DNA of 64,000 nt from Pseudomonas morbosilactucae (GTDB lineage Bacteria; Pseudomonadota; Gammaproteobacteria; Pseudomonadales; Pseudomonadaceae), in the NCBI RefSeq assembly GCF_023241715.1, contig NZ_JALQCW010000038.1, positions 1-64,000 of the forward strand, in the 5' to 3' direction. A model generated the notes under the pieces. It searched no databases and had not been told where the DNA came from. It saw only the letters and a program-made list of their open reading frames with translations. Shown in pieces: positions 33,992-43,751 of this stretch (position 1 is its first letter; every line of letters begins with the position of its first letter). The translations under genes and the position numbers were made by a program.

Positions 33992-35248
33992 TCACATGTG
34001 CGAGATCAAAGCATCACCGAATGCGGACGACGACAGCAGCGTCGCACCATCCATCAGGCGCTCGAAGTCATAGGTCACGGTCTTGGCCGAGATAGCGCCG
34101 TTCGTGCCCTTGATGATCAGGTCAGCGGCTTCGATCCACCCCATGTGCCGCAGCATCATTTCCGCAGAGAGAATCAGCGAGCCCGGGTTCACCTGGTCTT
34201 TGCCCGCGTATTTCGGCGCGGTGCCGTGGGTGGCCTCGAACATGGCCACGGTGTCGGACAGGTTGGCACCTGGTGCGATACCAATGCCCCCCACTTCCGC
34301 CGCCAGGGCGTCGGACAGGTAGTCACCGTTGAGGTTGAGAGTCGCGATCACATCGTATTCGGCCGGGCGCAGCAGGATCTGCTGGAGCATGGCGTCGGCG
34401 ATGGCGTCCTTGACGATAACATTCTTGCCGGTTTTCGGGTTCTTGAACTGCATCCACGGGCCGCCGTCGAGCAGGGTCGCCCCGAACTCCTCGGCCGCCA
34501 CTTCATAGGCCCACTCTTTGAAGGCACCTTCGGTGAACTTCATGATGTTGCCTTTGTGCACGATGGTCAGCGAGTCACGGTCGTTATCCACGACATACTG
34601 CAACGCCTTGCGCGCCAGACGCTTGGTGCCCTGCAGGGAAACCGGCTTGACGCCGATGCCGCAGTTTTCGTCGAAACGAATCTTGGTGACGCCCATTTCT
34701 TCTTTAAGGAACTTGATGACCTTGGTGGCTTCTGCCGAACCGGCCTTCCACTCGATGCCGGCGTAAATATCTTCAGAGTTTTCACGGAAGATGGTCATGT
34801 CGACGTCGCCAGGCTTCTTCACCGGGCTGGGCACGCCTTCGAACCAGCGCACCGGGCGCAGGCACACATACAGGTCCAGCTGTTGACGCAACGCCACGTT
34901 CAAGGAGCGAATGCCGCCACCCACCGGCGTGGTCAGCGGGCCTTTGATGGAAACCACGTAATCCTTGACTGCGTCCAGGGTTTCCTGAGGCAGCCAGGTG
35001 TCCTGATCGTACACTTGAGTCGCTTTTTCCCCGGCATACACTTCCATCCAGGAAATCTTGCGCTCGCCCCCGTAGGCTTTCTTAACAGCAGCATCGACGA
35101 CCTTGATCATGACCGGGCTGATATCGACGCCAATGCCATCGCCTTCGATGAACGGGATAATCGGGTTGTTAGGAACATTGAGAGAATGGTCTGCGTTGAC
35201 GGTGATTTTGTCGCCGACGGCTGGAACCTGAATCTTCTTGTATCCCAT
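33992..35248 (-). CDS. icd: NADP-dependent isocitrate dehydrogenase (homodimeric type)
   Basis: A 418-residue TCA-cycle enzyme converting isocitrate to 2-oxoglutarate. Substrate-binding PVGGGIRSLNVALRQ (near 105-119) includes the serine that AceK phosphorylates in E. coli (equivalent of Ser113). The metal-binding region NLNGDYLSDALAAEVGG and NADP-binding ATHGTAPKYAGKD near the C-terminus are present. It is divergent from idh, which encodes an unrelated-length isozyme. Confidence 0.97.
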   Translation of the reverse strand: MGYKKIQVPAVGDKITVNADHSLNVPNNPIIPFIEGDGIGVDISPVMIKVVDAAVKKAYGGERKISWMEVYAGEKATQVYDQDTWLPQETLDAVKDYVVSIKGPLTTPVGGGIRSLNVALRQQLDLYVCLRPVRWFEGVPSPVKKPGDVDMTIFRENSEDIYAGIEWKAGSAEATKVIKFLKEEMGVTKIRFDENCGIGVKPVSLQGTKRLARKALQYVVDNDRDSLTIVHKGNIMKFTEGAFKEWAYEVAAEEFGATLLDGGPWMQFKNPKTGKNVIVKDAIADAMLQQILLRPAEYDVIATLNLNGDYLSDALAAEVGGIGIAPGANLSDTVAMFEATHGTAPKYAGKDQVNPGSLILSAEMMLRHMGWIEAADLIIKGTNGAISAKTVTYDFERLMDGATLLSSSAFGDALISHM

Positions 35249-35741
35249 GCTGAACTCCGTTGTGTGGGTTGAACATCTGGCTGCGTTCGAGCGTAACCCA
35301 GTTGAATCTGCACGGGAACCTCAGGATCCCGTCATATGCGCTGAAAGCCGCACCAATCCTGGCCTACAAGCCTGAATGCAAAGGGAAAAGCGCCAAATTC
35401 AAGCATCCGCCGCGACTCTACGCCCCTGCCCCGCCTGCGACCTTTAGACCAATGGACGACTTCGCTTGCTTATGAAGCATCGGCGTTTTGCTAGCTACCT
35501 ATGTATAATGCCGCCGCTGACCACAGAGTCACGACGGCTGACCTGTCTATTACGAGACTTTCCGCCCGAAAAAGCCGGGTTGTTATCGCAGCCCACCCGC
35601 TTGACGCTCGACTGATGCACCCAACATCACCGCGAAGAAATCTCGACATTCGGCTCATGGATGACCTTTGAACGAACGCGCTTACCCGGCGCACCTCGAG
35701 TTTCTGCGCACGCTATAGCAAAGAAGAGAGTTAATCCGAAT
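35249..35741. other. 493-bp divergent promoter region of icd and idh
   Basis: No credible gene. A consensus -10 TATAAT (preceded by TG) lies at 35504-35509 on the plus strand, facing idh, which would give a leader of about 225 nt; no convincing -35 stands at the right distance. The icd promoter must lie in 35249-35460 on the minus strand but I cannot point to hexamers. Confidence 0.5.
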
Positions 35742-37967
35742 ATGCCCACCCGCTCGAAGATCATCTATACCTTCACCGACGAAGCTCCCGCCCTCGCCAC
35801 CTATTCGCTGCTGCCTATCGTAGAGGCCTTCACCGCTTCCGCTGATATCGCCGTGGAAACCCGGGACATATCTTTGGCTGGCCGTATCCTCGCCAGCTTC
35901 CCCGAGCAGCTGGGCGCCAAAGCGGTGCCGGACCACCTCGCCGAACTGGGCGAACTGGCCGTCACTCCGGAAGCCAACATCATCAAGCTGCCTAACATCA
36001 GTGCCTCGACTCCGCAGCTGCAAGCCGCGATCAAGGAACTGCAGGCCCAGGGCTACGCCCTGCCGGACTACCCGGAAACCGTAACCACCGACGCGGAAAA
36101 AGAAACCCGTGCACGTTACGACAAGGTCAAGGGCAGCGCCGTGAACCCGGTCCTGCGTGAAGGCAACTCCGACCGTCGCGCTCCGCTGTCGGTGAAGAAC
36201 TACGCACGCAAGCACCCGCACAAAATGGGCGCCTGGGCCAAAGACTCCAAGTCCCACATTGCTCACATGAGCAACGGCGACTTCTACGGCAGCGAAAAAG
36301 CCGCCCTGATCGAAGCCGCGGACAGCGTTAAAATCGAGCTGATCGCTCAAGACGGCACCGCCACCGTCCTGAAAGAAAAGACCACCGTGCAAGCCGGTGA
36401 GATCCTCGATTGCGCCGTGATGAGCAAAAAGGCCCTGCGCGCCTTCATCGCTGCCGAAATCGACGACGCCAAAAAACAAGGCGTACTGCTGTCGGTGCAC
36501 TTGAAAGCCACCATGATGAAGGTCTCCGACCCGATCATGTTCGGCCAGATCGTTGCCGAGTTCTATCAAGACGCCCTGACCAAGCACGCTGACGTGCTCA
36601 AGGAAATCGGCTTCAACCTGAACAACGGCATTGGCGATCTGTACGCCCGTATCAAGGCCCTGCCGGCTGAACAGCAGGCGCAGATCGAAGCGGACATCCA
36701 GGCTGTTTACGCAGCCCGCCCATCCCTGGCGATGGTCAACTCCGACAAAGGCATCACCAACCTGCACGTGCCGAGCGACGTTATCGTCGACGCCTCGATG
36801 CCGGCCATGATCCGTGACTCCGGCAAGATGTGGGGCACCGATGGCCAGCTGCACGACACCAAGGCGGTGATCCCGGACCGCTGCTACGCCACCATCTACC
36901 AGGCGGTGATCGAAGACTGCAAAGCCAATGGCGCTTTCGACCCGACCACCATGGGCAGCGTGCCAAACGTTGGCCTGATGGCGAAAAAAGCCGAAGAGTA
37001 CGGTTCCCACGACAAGACGTTCCAGATCAAGGCTGACGGCGTGGTCCGCGTCACCGACGGCAAGGGCAACCTGCTGCTGGAACAGAACGTCGAAGCCGGC
37101 GACATCTTCCGCATGTGCCAGACCAAAGACGCGCCGATCCAGGACTGGGTCAAACTGGCCGTCAACCGTGCTCGCGCCAGCAACACCCCAGCGATCTTCT
37201 GGCTGGACCCAATGCGCGCCCACGACGGTGTGATGATCGAGAAAGTTCAGGCTTACCTGAAGGATCACGACACCGCTGGCCTGGACATCCGCGTCATGTC
37301 CCCGGTTGAAGCCATGAACTTCACCCTGGCCCGCACCCGCGAAGGCAAGGACACCATCTCGGTGACCGGCAACGTGCTGCGTGACTACCTGACCGACCTG
37401 TTCCCGATCATGGAACTGGGCACCAGCGCCAAGATGCTGTCCATCGTGCCGCTGATGAACGGCGGTGGCCTGTTCGAAACCGGCGCCGGCGGTTCGGCGC
37501 CGAAACACGTACAACAGCTGCTGGAAGAAAACTTCCTGCGCTGGGACTCCCTGGGTGAGTTCCTGGCCCTGGCCGCTTCCCTGGAGCACCTGGGTCACAC
37601 CTACAACAACCCGAAAGCCTTGGTTCTGGCCAAGACTCTGGACCAGGCCACTGGCCAGTTCCTCGACAACAACAAGTCGCCTTCGCGCAAAGTCGGCAAC
37701 ATCGACAACCGCGGCAGCCACTTCTACCTGGCGCTGTACTGGGCACAAGCCCTGGCAGCCCAGACCGAGGACACTGCCCTGCAAGCGCAGTTCAGCGCCC
37801 TGGCCAAGACCCTGACCGAGAACGAAGCAACCATCGTTGCCGAGCTCAACGCCGTTCAAGGCAAGCCTGTGGACATCGGCGGCTACTACAGCGCCAAGCC
37901 TGAACTGGTGAGCAAGGCCATGCGCCCGAGCGCTACCCTCAACGCAGCCATCGCTGCGCTGGTGTAA
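35742..37967 (+). CDS. idh: NADP-dependent isocitrate dehydrogenase, monomeric type
   Basis: A 741-residue monomeric ICDH, about twice the dimeric subunit. It starts TRSKIIYTFTDEAPALATYSLLP and contains ANIIKLPNISAS, SDRRAPLSVKNYARKHPHKMG and LDPMRAHDGVMIEKV, all typical. Same reaction as Icd, without AceK control. Start: ATG at 35742; an ATG at 35661 would add 27 residues not seen in the family. The two isozymes give the cell separate handles on flux at the TCA/glyoxylate branch, and aceA lies 7 kb away. Confidence 0.96.
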   Translation: MPTRSKIIYTFTDEAPALATYSLLPIVEAFTASADIAVETRDISLAGRILASFPEQLGAKAVPDHLAELGELAVTPEANIIKLPNISASTPQLQAAIKELQAQGYALPDYPETVTTDAEKETRARYDKVKGSAVNPVLREGNSDRRAPLSVKNYARKHPHKMGAWAKDSKSHIAHMSNGDFYGSEKAALIEAADSVKIELIAQDGTATVLKEKTTVQAGEILDCAVMSKKALRAFIAAEIDDAKKQGVLLSVHLKATMMKVSDPIMFGQIVAEFYQDALTKHADVLKEIGFNLNNGIGDLYARIKALPAEQQAQIEADIQAVYAARPSLAMVNSDKGITNLHVPSDVIVDASMPAMIRDSGKMWGTDGQLHDTKAVIPDRCYATIYQAVIEDCKANGAFDPTTMGSVPNVGLMAKKAEEYGSHDKTFQIKADGVVRVTDGKGNLLLEQNVEAGDIFRMCQTKDAPIQDWVKLAVNRARASNTPAIFWLDPMRAHDGVMIEKVQAYLKDHDTAGLDIRVMSPVEAMNFTLARTREGKDTISVTGNVLRDYLTDLFPIMELGTSAKMLSIVPLMNGGGLFETGAGGSAPKHVQQLLEENFLRWDSLGEFLALAASLEHLGHTYNNPKALVLAKTLDQATGQFLDNNKSPSRKVGNIDNRGSHFYLALYWAQALAAQTEDTALQAQFSALAKTLTENEATIVAELNAVQGKPVDIGGYYSAKPELVSKAMRPSATLNAAIAALV

Positions 37968-37981
37968 GCAGGCCCGCCCTA

Positions 37982-38012
37982 CACAAACCCCGGCCATGTG
38001 CCGGGGTTTGTG
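37982..38012 (+). terminator. Terminator hairpin of idh
   Basis: Perfect 13-bp inverted repeat CACAAACCCCGGC / GCCGGGGTTTGTG with loop CATGT, 15 nt after the idh stop. The stem's own TTT serves as the U tract. Confidence 0.75.
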
Positions 38013-38027
38013 CTTCTAGACACCGCC

Positions 38028-38086
38028 GGAGCTGGCTTGCCGGTGAAAAAAGCGGCGCTCGCTTCGCCGGCAAGCCGGCTCCTGCA
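38028..38086. repeat. Inverted REP pair between idh and nudJ
   Basis: REP copies at 38028-38047 (GGAGCTGGCTTGCCGGTGAA) and 38063-38086 (opposite orientation, starting TTCGCCGGCAAGCCGG). Confidence 0.75.
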
Positions 38087-38106
38087 CTTAATAAAGGAAT
38101 GCCTTT

Positions 38107-38553
38107 ATGGAATGGCAACCCCATATCACCGTCGCCACCGTCGTCGAAGACCAGGGTCGCTTCCTGTTCGTCGAGGAGTATCAGGGCGAACAGGCTGTGC
38201 TCAACCAACCCGCGGGGCACCTGGATGCCGATGAGAGCCTGCTGCAGGCCGCCATCCGCGAAACCCTGGAAGAAACCGGCTGGGACGTGGAGTTGACCGG
38301 CGTTGTCGGCATCTACCTCTACACGGCACCCAGCAACGGCGTGACCTACCAACGCGTGTGCTTTGCCGCCAAGCCCCTGCGCCACCACCCCGACTATCAG
38401 TTGGACCACGGCATCATCGGCCCACGCTGGCTGAGCCGTGACGAGCTGCTGGCACAGCGCGCCAACTGGCGCAGCGAGCTGATCCTGCAATGCCTGGACG
38501 ACTACCTCGACGGCCAATTGCACAGCCTGGCGCTGATCCGCCCGTCGCTTTAA
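38107..38553 (+). CDS. nudJ: Nudix hydrolase NudJ
   Basis: A 148-residue Nudix phosphatase. The Nudix box (G-x5-E-x7-RE-x2-EE-x-G) spans residues 37-59 with Glu residues in RETLEETGW. NudJ of E. coli hydrolyses nucleoside tri- and diphosphates and hydroxymethylpyrimidine pyrophosphate. Upstream of mnmA by 71 bp, as in related genomes. Start: ATG at 38107 with AAGGA upstream; an ATG at 38099 is out of frame. Confidence 0.88.
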   Translation: MEWQPHITVATVVEDQGRFLFVEEYQGEQAVLNQPAGHLDADESLLQAAIRETLEETGWDVELTGVVGIYLYTAPSNGVTYQRVCFAAKPLRHHPDYQLDHGIIGPRWLSRDELLAQRANWRSELILQCLDDYLDGQLHSLALIRPSL

Positions 38554-38624
38554 CCGCAGTTTTCGCCTTGCAGGCCGCAGCCTGTTAGAATCGCGTCCTT
38601 TTTCAAGACACCCATTGAATTCCT

Positions 38625-39746
38625 ATGCGTGATCCAGCCCCTTCTGACACCCAAAAGAAGCGCGTCATCGTCGGCATGTCCGGCGGCGTGGATTCTTCCG
38701 TTTCCGCCCTCCTGCTGATGGAGCAGGGTTACCAGGTGGAAGGCCTGTTCATGAAGAACTGGGAGGAAGACGACGGAACGGAATACTGCACCGCCATGGA
38801 CGACTTGGCCGACGCCCAGGCCGTGTGCGACAAGATCGGCATCAAGCTGCACACCGCTAACTTCGCGGCTGAATACTGGGACAACGTGTTCGAGCACTTC
38901 CTGGCCGAATACAAGGCCGGTCGCACGCCGAACCCGGACATCCTCTGCAACCGCGAAATCAAGTTCAAGGCGTTCCTCGACTACGCCCTGATGCTCGGCG
39001 CCGACCTGATCGCCACCGGCCACTACGTGCGCCGCCGCGACATCGATGGCCGCACCGAACTGCTCAAGGGCCTGGACCCGAACAAGGACCAGAGCTACTT
39101 CCTGCACGCCGTAGGTGGCGAACAGATCGCCAAGACCCTGTTCCCGGTGGGCGAGCTGGAAAAACCAGAAGTCCGCGCCATCGCCGAGAAACACGACCTG
39201 GCCACGGCGAAGAAGAAAGACTCCACCGGCATCTGCTTTATCGGCGAGCGTCGCTTCAGCGACTTCCTCAAGCAGTACCTGCCGGCCCAGCCGGGCGAGA
39301 TCAAGACCACCGAAGGTGAAATCATCGGCCGCCACCATGGCCTGATGTACCACACCATCGGCCAGCGTCAGGGCCTGGGCATCGGCGGCTTGAAAGACGC
39401 CAGTGACGAGCCGTGGTACGTGCTGATCAAAGACCTGGAGCACAACGAGCTGATCGTCGGCCAGGGCAACGATCATCCTTGGCTGTTCTCCCGCGCCCTG
39501 TTGGCGTCCGAGATTTATTGGGTCAACCCCATCGATTTGAGCCAGCCACGGCGGCTGACGGCAAAAGTGCGCTATCGCCAGAACGACCAGCCCTGCACCC
39601 TGGAGCAGACTGCCACTGGCTACCGCGCCACCTTCGACGACCCGCAACGCGCAGTGACACCCGGCCAGTCCGTGGTGTTCTACGACGGCGAAGTCTGCCT
39701 CGGCGGCGGCGTGATCGAAGTGGCCGAACCCTGGAGCAGCAAATGA
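38625..39746 (+). CDS. mnmA: tRNA-specific 2-thiouridylase MnmA
   Basis: A 373-residue enzyme that thiolates U34 of tRNA-Lys, -Glu and -Gln with sulfur from TusE. PP-loop GMSGGVDSS lies at 17-25. The catalytic cysteines are Cys108 (NPDILCNREIKF) and a cysteine near 204 in STGICFIGERRF. It is the acceptor of the sulfur relay encoded by tusDCBE 20 kb to the left. Its stop overlaps the hflD start (ATGA). Confidence 0.97.
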   Translation: MRDPAPSDTQKKRVIVGMSGGVDSSVSALLLMEQGYQVEGLFMKNWEEDDGTEYCTAMDDLADAQAVCDKIGIKLHTANFAAEYWDNVFEHFLAEYKAGRTPNPDILCNREIKFKAFLDYALMLGADLIATGHYVRRRDIDGRTELLKGLDPNKDQSYFLHAVGGEQIAKTLFPVGELEKPEVRAIAEKHDLATAKKKDSTGICFIGERRFSDFLKQYLPAQPGEIKTTEGEIIGRHHGLMYHTIGQRQGLGIGGLKDASDEPWYVLIKDLEHNELIVGQGNDHPWLFSRALLASEIYWVNPIDLSQPRRLTAKVRYRQNDQPCTLEQTATGYRATFDDPQRAVTPGQSVVFYDGEVCLGGGVIEVAEPWSSK

Positions 39747-40366
39747 GCCCGACTCAGGAGCAACTGACGGCCCTGGGCGGTGTATTCCTGGCCGCGGTAC
39801 TGGTGGACAAGATCGCCAAGACCGGTCAAGTCACCGAAGCCGGCCTGAGCTGCATGCTCGGTAGCCTGCTGATCCGCGACCCGAAAGACACCCTGGAAGT
39901 CTACGGCGGCGACGACATCAACCTGCGCGAAGGTTATCGCGCCTTGATCGGCGCCCTGGAACGCGACCCCAGCACCCTGCAACGCGAACCCCTGCGTTAC
40001 GCGCTGTCGATGCTGGGCCTGGAGCGCCAACTGGCCAAGCGTGAAGACTTGCTGGAGACCATCGGCAAGCGCCTGCCGCAGATCCAGTCCCAGGTGGAGC
40101 ACTTCGGCCCCGCCCACGAAAACGTGATCGCCGCGTGTGGCGGGCTGTATCAGGACACCCTGAGCACCCTGCGCCAGCGCATCCAGGTGCACGGCGACAT
40201 GCGCAACCTGCAGCAGCCGAGCAACGCCTCGAAGATCCGCGCCCTGCTCCTGGCCGGCATTCGTTCCGCCCGGTTGTGGCGGCAATTGGGCGGCCATCGC
40301 TGGCAGCTGGTAATCAGCCGACGCAAATTGTTGAAAGAGCTCTACCCATTGATGCGCAGCAGCTGA
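39743..40366 (+). CDS. hflD: High frequency lysogenization protein HflD homologue
   Basis: A 207-residue, mostly helical, membrane-associated protein of the HflD/YcfC family (TALGGVFLAAVLVDKIAKTGQV, ALSMLGLERQLAKR, KIRALLLAGIRSARLWRQLGG). In E. coli HflD binds phage lambda CII; its host role is unclear. Start: ATG at 39743 overlapping the mnmA stop. Between mnmA and purB, the conserved gammaproteobacterial order. Confidence 0.92.
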   Translation: MSPTQEQLTALGGVFLAAVLVDKIAKTGQVTEAGLSCMLGSLLIRDPKDTLEVYGGDDINLREGYRALIGALERDPSTLQREPLRYALSMLGLERQLAKREDLLETIGKRLPQIQSQVEHFGPAHENVIAACGGLYQDTLSTLRQRIQVHGDMRNLQQPSNASKIRALLLAGIRSARLWRQLGGHRWQLVISRRKLLKELYPLMRSS

Positions 40367-40492
40367 GCCGCGCCCGAAAGACTTTTTGTAGTCAGTAACG
40401 CGTAAGACGCTGGTCAGTTGGCAACGGACCGGCGGATATTTTCATGTATGATACGCGCCCCATTTCGTTGCCCGACTGTCCGAGAACACCCC

Positions 40493-41863
40493 ATGCAGCT
40501 CTCTTCGCTCACTGCGGTTTCCCCTGTTGACGGCCGCTACGCCGGCAAAACCCAGGCCCTGCGCCCTATTTTCAGCGAATACGGCCTGATCCGTGCTCGC
40601 GTTCTGGTTGAAGTGCGCTGGCTCCAGCGCCTGGCCGCCCACAGCGCCATCAGCGAAGTTCCGGCGTTCTCCGCCGAAGCCAACGCCGTGCTCAATACCC
40701 TGGCGGAAAACTTCTCCCTGGAGCACGCCGAGCGTGTGAAAGAGATCGAGCGCACCACCAACCACGACGTCAAAGCCATTGAGTACCTGCTCAAGGAACA
40801 GGCTGCCAAGCTGCCTGAGCTGGCCAACGTCAGTGAGTTCATCCACTTCGCCTGCACCAGCGAGGACATCAACAACCTGTCCCACGCCCTGATGCTGCGT
40901 GAAGGCCGCGATGACGTGATGCTGCCGCTGATGCGCCAGACCGCCGAAGCCATCCGTGAGCTGGCGATCCGCTTCGCCGACGTGCCGATGCTCTCGCGCA
41001 CCCACGGCCAACCGGCCTCGCCAACCACCCTGGGCAAAGAACTGGCCAACGTGGTGTACCGCCTGGAGCGCCAGATCGCTCAAGTGGCTGCCGTCCCGCT
41101 GCTGGGCAAGATCAACGGCGCCGTGGGCAACTACAACGCTCACCTGTCGGCCTACCCGGAAATCGACTGGGAAGCCAACGCCCGCGCCTTTATCGAAGAC
41201 GAGCTGGGCCTGGGCTTCAACCCCTACACCACCCAGATCGAACCCCACGACTACATCGCCGAGCTGTTTGACGCGATCGCTCGCTTCAACACCATCCTGA
41301 TCGACTTTGATCGCGATATCTGGGGCTACATTTCCCTGGGCTATTTCAAGCAGCGCACCATTGCCGGCGAAATCGGCTCGTCGACCATGCCGCACAAGGT
41401 CAACCCGATCGACTTCGAAAACTCCGAAGGCAACCTGGGGATCGCCAACGCCCTGTTCCAGCACCTGGCGAGCAAACTGCCGATCTCCCGCTGGCAGCGC
41501 GACCTGACCGACTCCACCGTGTTGCGCAACCTGGGCGTCGGTTTCGCCCACAGCGTCATCGCCTATGAAGCCAGCCTCAAAGGCATCAGCAAGCTGGAGC
41601 TCAACGCTCAGAAGATCGCCGACGACCTGGACGCCTGTTGGGAAGTCCTGGCCGAGCCGATCCAGACCGTGATGCGCCGCTACAACATCGAAAACCCTTA
41701 CGAAAAACTGAAAGAACTGACCCGTGGCAAAGGCATCAGCCCAGAAGCCCTGCAGACTTTCATCGACGGCCTGGAAATGCCAGAAGCCGCCAAGGCTGAA
41801 CTGAAAAAGCTGACCCCGGCCAGCTACATCGGCAATGCCGTGGCACAAGCCAAGCGCATCTGA
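40493..41863 (+). CDS. purB: Adenylosuccinate lyase PurB
   Basis: A 456-residue fumarase/aspartase-superfamily tetramer acting twice in purine synthesis (SAICAR to AICAR, and adenylosuccinate to AMP). The superfamily signature GSSTMPHKVNP is present near 293-303, and the N-terminus SLTAVSPVDGRYAGKTQAL is typical of the bacterial long form. Start: ATG at 40493; an earlier ATG at 40418 is upstream of the family start. Confidence 0.97.
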   Translation: MQLSSLTAVSPVDGRYAGKTQALRPIFSEYGLIRARVLVEVRWLQRLAAHSAISEVPAFSAEANAVLNTLAENFSLEHAERVKEIERTTNHDVKAIEYLLKEQAAKLPELANVSEFIHFACTSEDINNLSHALMLREGRDDVMLPLMRQTAEAIRELAIRFADVPMLSRTHGQPASPTTLGKELANVVYRLERQIAQVAAVPLLGKINGAVGNYNAHLSAYPEIDWEANARAFIEDELGLGFNPYTTQIEPHDYIAELFDAIARFNTILIDFDRDIWGYISLGYFKQRTIAGEIGSSTMPHKVNPIDFENSEGNLGIANALFQHLASKLPISRWQRDLTDSTVLRNLGVGFAHSVIAYEASLKGISKLELNAQKIADDLDACWEVLAEPIQTVMRRYNIENPYEKLKELTRGKGISPEALQTFIDGLEMPEAAKAELKKLTPASYIGNAVAQAKRI

Positions 41864-41883
41864 CCGACTGCAAGCCCCTGAGA

Positions 41884-41907
41884 CGCCCGGCCGCGCCGGG
41901 CGTTTTT
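41884..41907 (+). terminator. Rho-independent terminator of purB
   Basis: Stem CGCCCGGC / GCCGGGCG (41884-41891, 41895-41902), loop CGC, followed by TTTTT. Confidence 0.93.
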
Positions 41908-41946
41908 ATTTCTGTCTGAAAAATGCAATTTTTCAATAGGTTACAC

Positions 41947-43113
41947 ATGAATCCTGATACTCCTCTGCAACTTCTGGGCGGCATCACCGCACGGGAATTC
42001 CTGCGCGACTACTGGCAGAAGAAACCCCTGCTGATCCGCCAGGCCCTGCCTGACTTCGAAAGCCCGATCGATGCCGACGAACTGGCCGGCCTGGCCCTGG
42101 AAGAAGAAGTCGAATCGCGCCTGATCATCGAAAACGGCGAGCGCCCCTGGGAGCTGCGTCGCGGCCCCTTCGCCGAAGACGAATTCAGCAAGCTGCCGGA
42201 GCGCGACTGGACCCTGCTGGTACAAGCGGTCGACCAATTCGTACCGGAAGTGGCCGAACTGCTGGAGCACTTCCGCTTCCTGCCGAGCTGGCGCATCGAT
42301 GACGTGATGATCAGCTTCGCCGCCCCGGGTGGCAGCGTGGGCCCGCACTTCGACAATTACGATGTGTTCCTGCTTCAGGGCCACGGCAAGCGCAACTGGA
42401 AAATCGGCCAGATGTGCGACTCCGAGAGCCCGCTGCTGGCCCATGCCGACCTGCGCATCCTCGCCGAATTCGAAGAGACCGCGGAATGGGTCCTGGAACC
42501 CGGCGACATGCTTTACCTGCCGCCGCGCCTGGCCCATTGCGGTGTGGCCGTCGATGACTGCATGACCTACTCGGTGGGTTTCCGCGCCCCAAGCGCCGCC
42601 GAAGTGCTGACCCACTTCACCGACTTCCTCAGCCAATTCCTGCCTGACGAAGATCGCTACACCGACGCCGACGCGCAGCCGGTCAGCGACCCGCACCAGA
42701 TCCAGCACGACGCCCTCGATCGCCTCAAGGGCCTGCTGGCCGAGCACATGAGCGACGAACGCCTGCTGCTGACCTGGTTCGGCCAGTTCATGACCGAACC
42801 GCGCTACCCGGAACTGGTGGTCGGCCCGGAACTGGAAGAAGAAGACCTGCTGGGCAGCCTGGAGCAAGGCGCGGTGCTGATCCGCAACCCAAGCGCGCGC
42901 CTGGCCTGGTCTGAAGTGGACGACGACCTGCTGCTGTTCGCCAGCGGCCAGAGCCGTTTGCTGCCGGGCAACCTGCGCGAACTGCTGAAGATGATCTGCG
43001 CCGCCGACGCCCTGCACATCGACAACCTCGGCCCATGGCTGGCGGATGAAGACAGCCGTGGCCTGCTGTGCGAACTGATCAAGCAAGGAAGCCTGGGGTT
43101 TGCCGATGAATAA
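41947..43113 (+). CDS. roxA: Ribosomal protein uL16 3-hydroxylase (RoxA/YcfD)
   Basis: A 388-residue JmjC-type 2-oxoglutarate/Fe(II) oxygenase that hydroxylates an arginine of ribosomal protein L16 (Arg81 in E. coli). The iron ligands HxD...H are His134, Asp136 (GPHFDNYDVF) and His197 (PPRLAHCGV). The cupin core is followed by a dimerisation region and a C-terminal winged-helix-like domain. Start: ATG at 41947; an ATG eight codons earlier lies just after the purB terminator without a ribosome site. The stop overlaps the next gene. Confidence 0.92.
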   Translation: MNPDTPLQLLGGITAREFLRDYWQKKPLLIRQALPDFESPIDADELAGLALEEEVESRLIIENGERPWELRRGPFAEDEFSKLPERDWTLLVQAVDQFVPEVAELLEHFRFLPSWRIDDVMISFAAPGGSVGPHFDNYDVFLLQGHGKRNWKIGQMCDSESPLLAHADLRILAEFEETAEWVLEPGDMLYLPPRLAHCGVAVDDCMTYSVGFRAPSAAEVLTHFTDFLSQFLPDEDRYTDADAQPVSDPHQIQHDALDRLKGLLAEHMSDERLLLTWFGQFMTEPRYPELVVGPELEEEDLLGSLEQGAVLIRNPSARLAWSEVDDDLLLFASGQSRLLPGNLRELLKMICAADALHIDNLGPWLADEDSRGLLCELIKQGSLGFADE

Positions 43114-43531
43114 GATTCGCGTACGTGTCGCAGACTGGCAAAAGGACAACGCCGAGATCCGGCGCATTCGTGAAGCGGTGTTCATCGCCGAGCAATCCGT
43201 TCCACCCGAGCTTGAATGGGACGCCGATGACAACAGCGCGGTGCATTTCCTCGCGTTCGAAGGCGACTTTCCGATCGGTACCGCGCGCCTGCTGACCGAC
43301 GGCCATATCGGCCGGGTTTCAGTGCTCAAGGACTGGCGCGGGCTGAAGGTCGGCGACGCCCTGATGCACGCGGTGATCGGCGAAGCCCAGGAACGCGGGC
43401 TCAAGCAACAGATGCTCAGCGCCCAGGTCCAGGCCACCCCGTTCTACGAGCGCCTGGGCTTTCGCATTGTCAGCGAAGAATTCCTTGAAGCCGGGATTCC
43501 TCACGTCGACATGGTTCGCGCAGACGACTAG
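43106..43531 (+). CDS. GNAT-family N-acetyltransferase
   Basis: A 141-residue single GNAT domain. Motif A, the acetyl-CoA pyrophosphate loop, is in RVSVLKDWRGLKVGDALMHAVIG (near 70-92), and the C-terminal ATPFYERLGFRIVSEEF is typical (near 110-126). The substrate is unknown; the sequence is close to the ElaA/YjcF type of small acetyltransferases. Its ATG overlaps the roxA stop (ATGAATAA), suggesting a two-gene operon. Confidence 0.87.
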   Translation: MNKIRVRVADWQKDNAEIRRIREAVFIAEQSVPPELEWDADDNSAVHFLAFEGDFPIGTARLLTDGHIGRVSVLKDWRGLKVGDALMHAVIGEAQERGLKQQMLSAQVQATPFYERLGFRIVSEEFLEAGIPHVDMVRADD

Positions 43532-43599
43532 GCAGCCATTGCGTGCAGCCTCATCCCACAGGATGTACGCCGCCCGCACAGGCGCTTGAGCAACACCCA

Positions 43600-43661
43600 A
43601 AAACGCCCCGCCCTCCCCAATCCGGCACGCTAAGCTGGACCCCAGGAGGCCGGGGCGTTTT
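43600..43661 (+). terminator. Long composite hairpin, likely terminator of roxA-GNAT
   Basis: AAAACGCCCCG (43600-43610) pairs with CGGGGCGTTTT (43651-43661). After a C:C mismatch, CCTCC (43612-43616) pairs with GGAGG (43645-43649), and inside this TCCGGC (43621-43626) pairs with GCTGGA (43634-43639). The result is an unusually long stem for a terminator, ending in TTTT. Confidence 0.7.
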
Positions 43662-43751
43662 GCCATCTGCGATTCAACTTGCCCCCGCCAGCGCCGACAA
43701 ACTGTCAAACTCCAGGCTGTACGCGCCCCCTTTCCTGTGGAGATAACGGAA

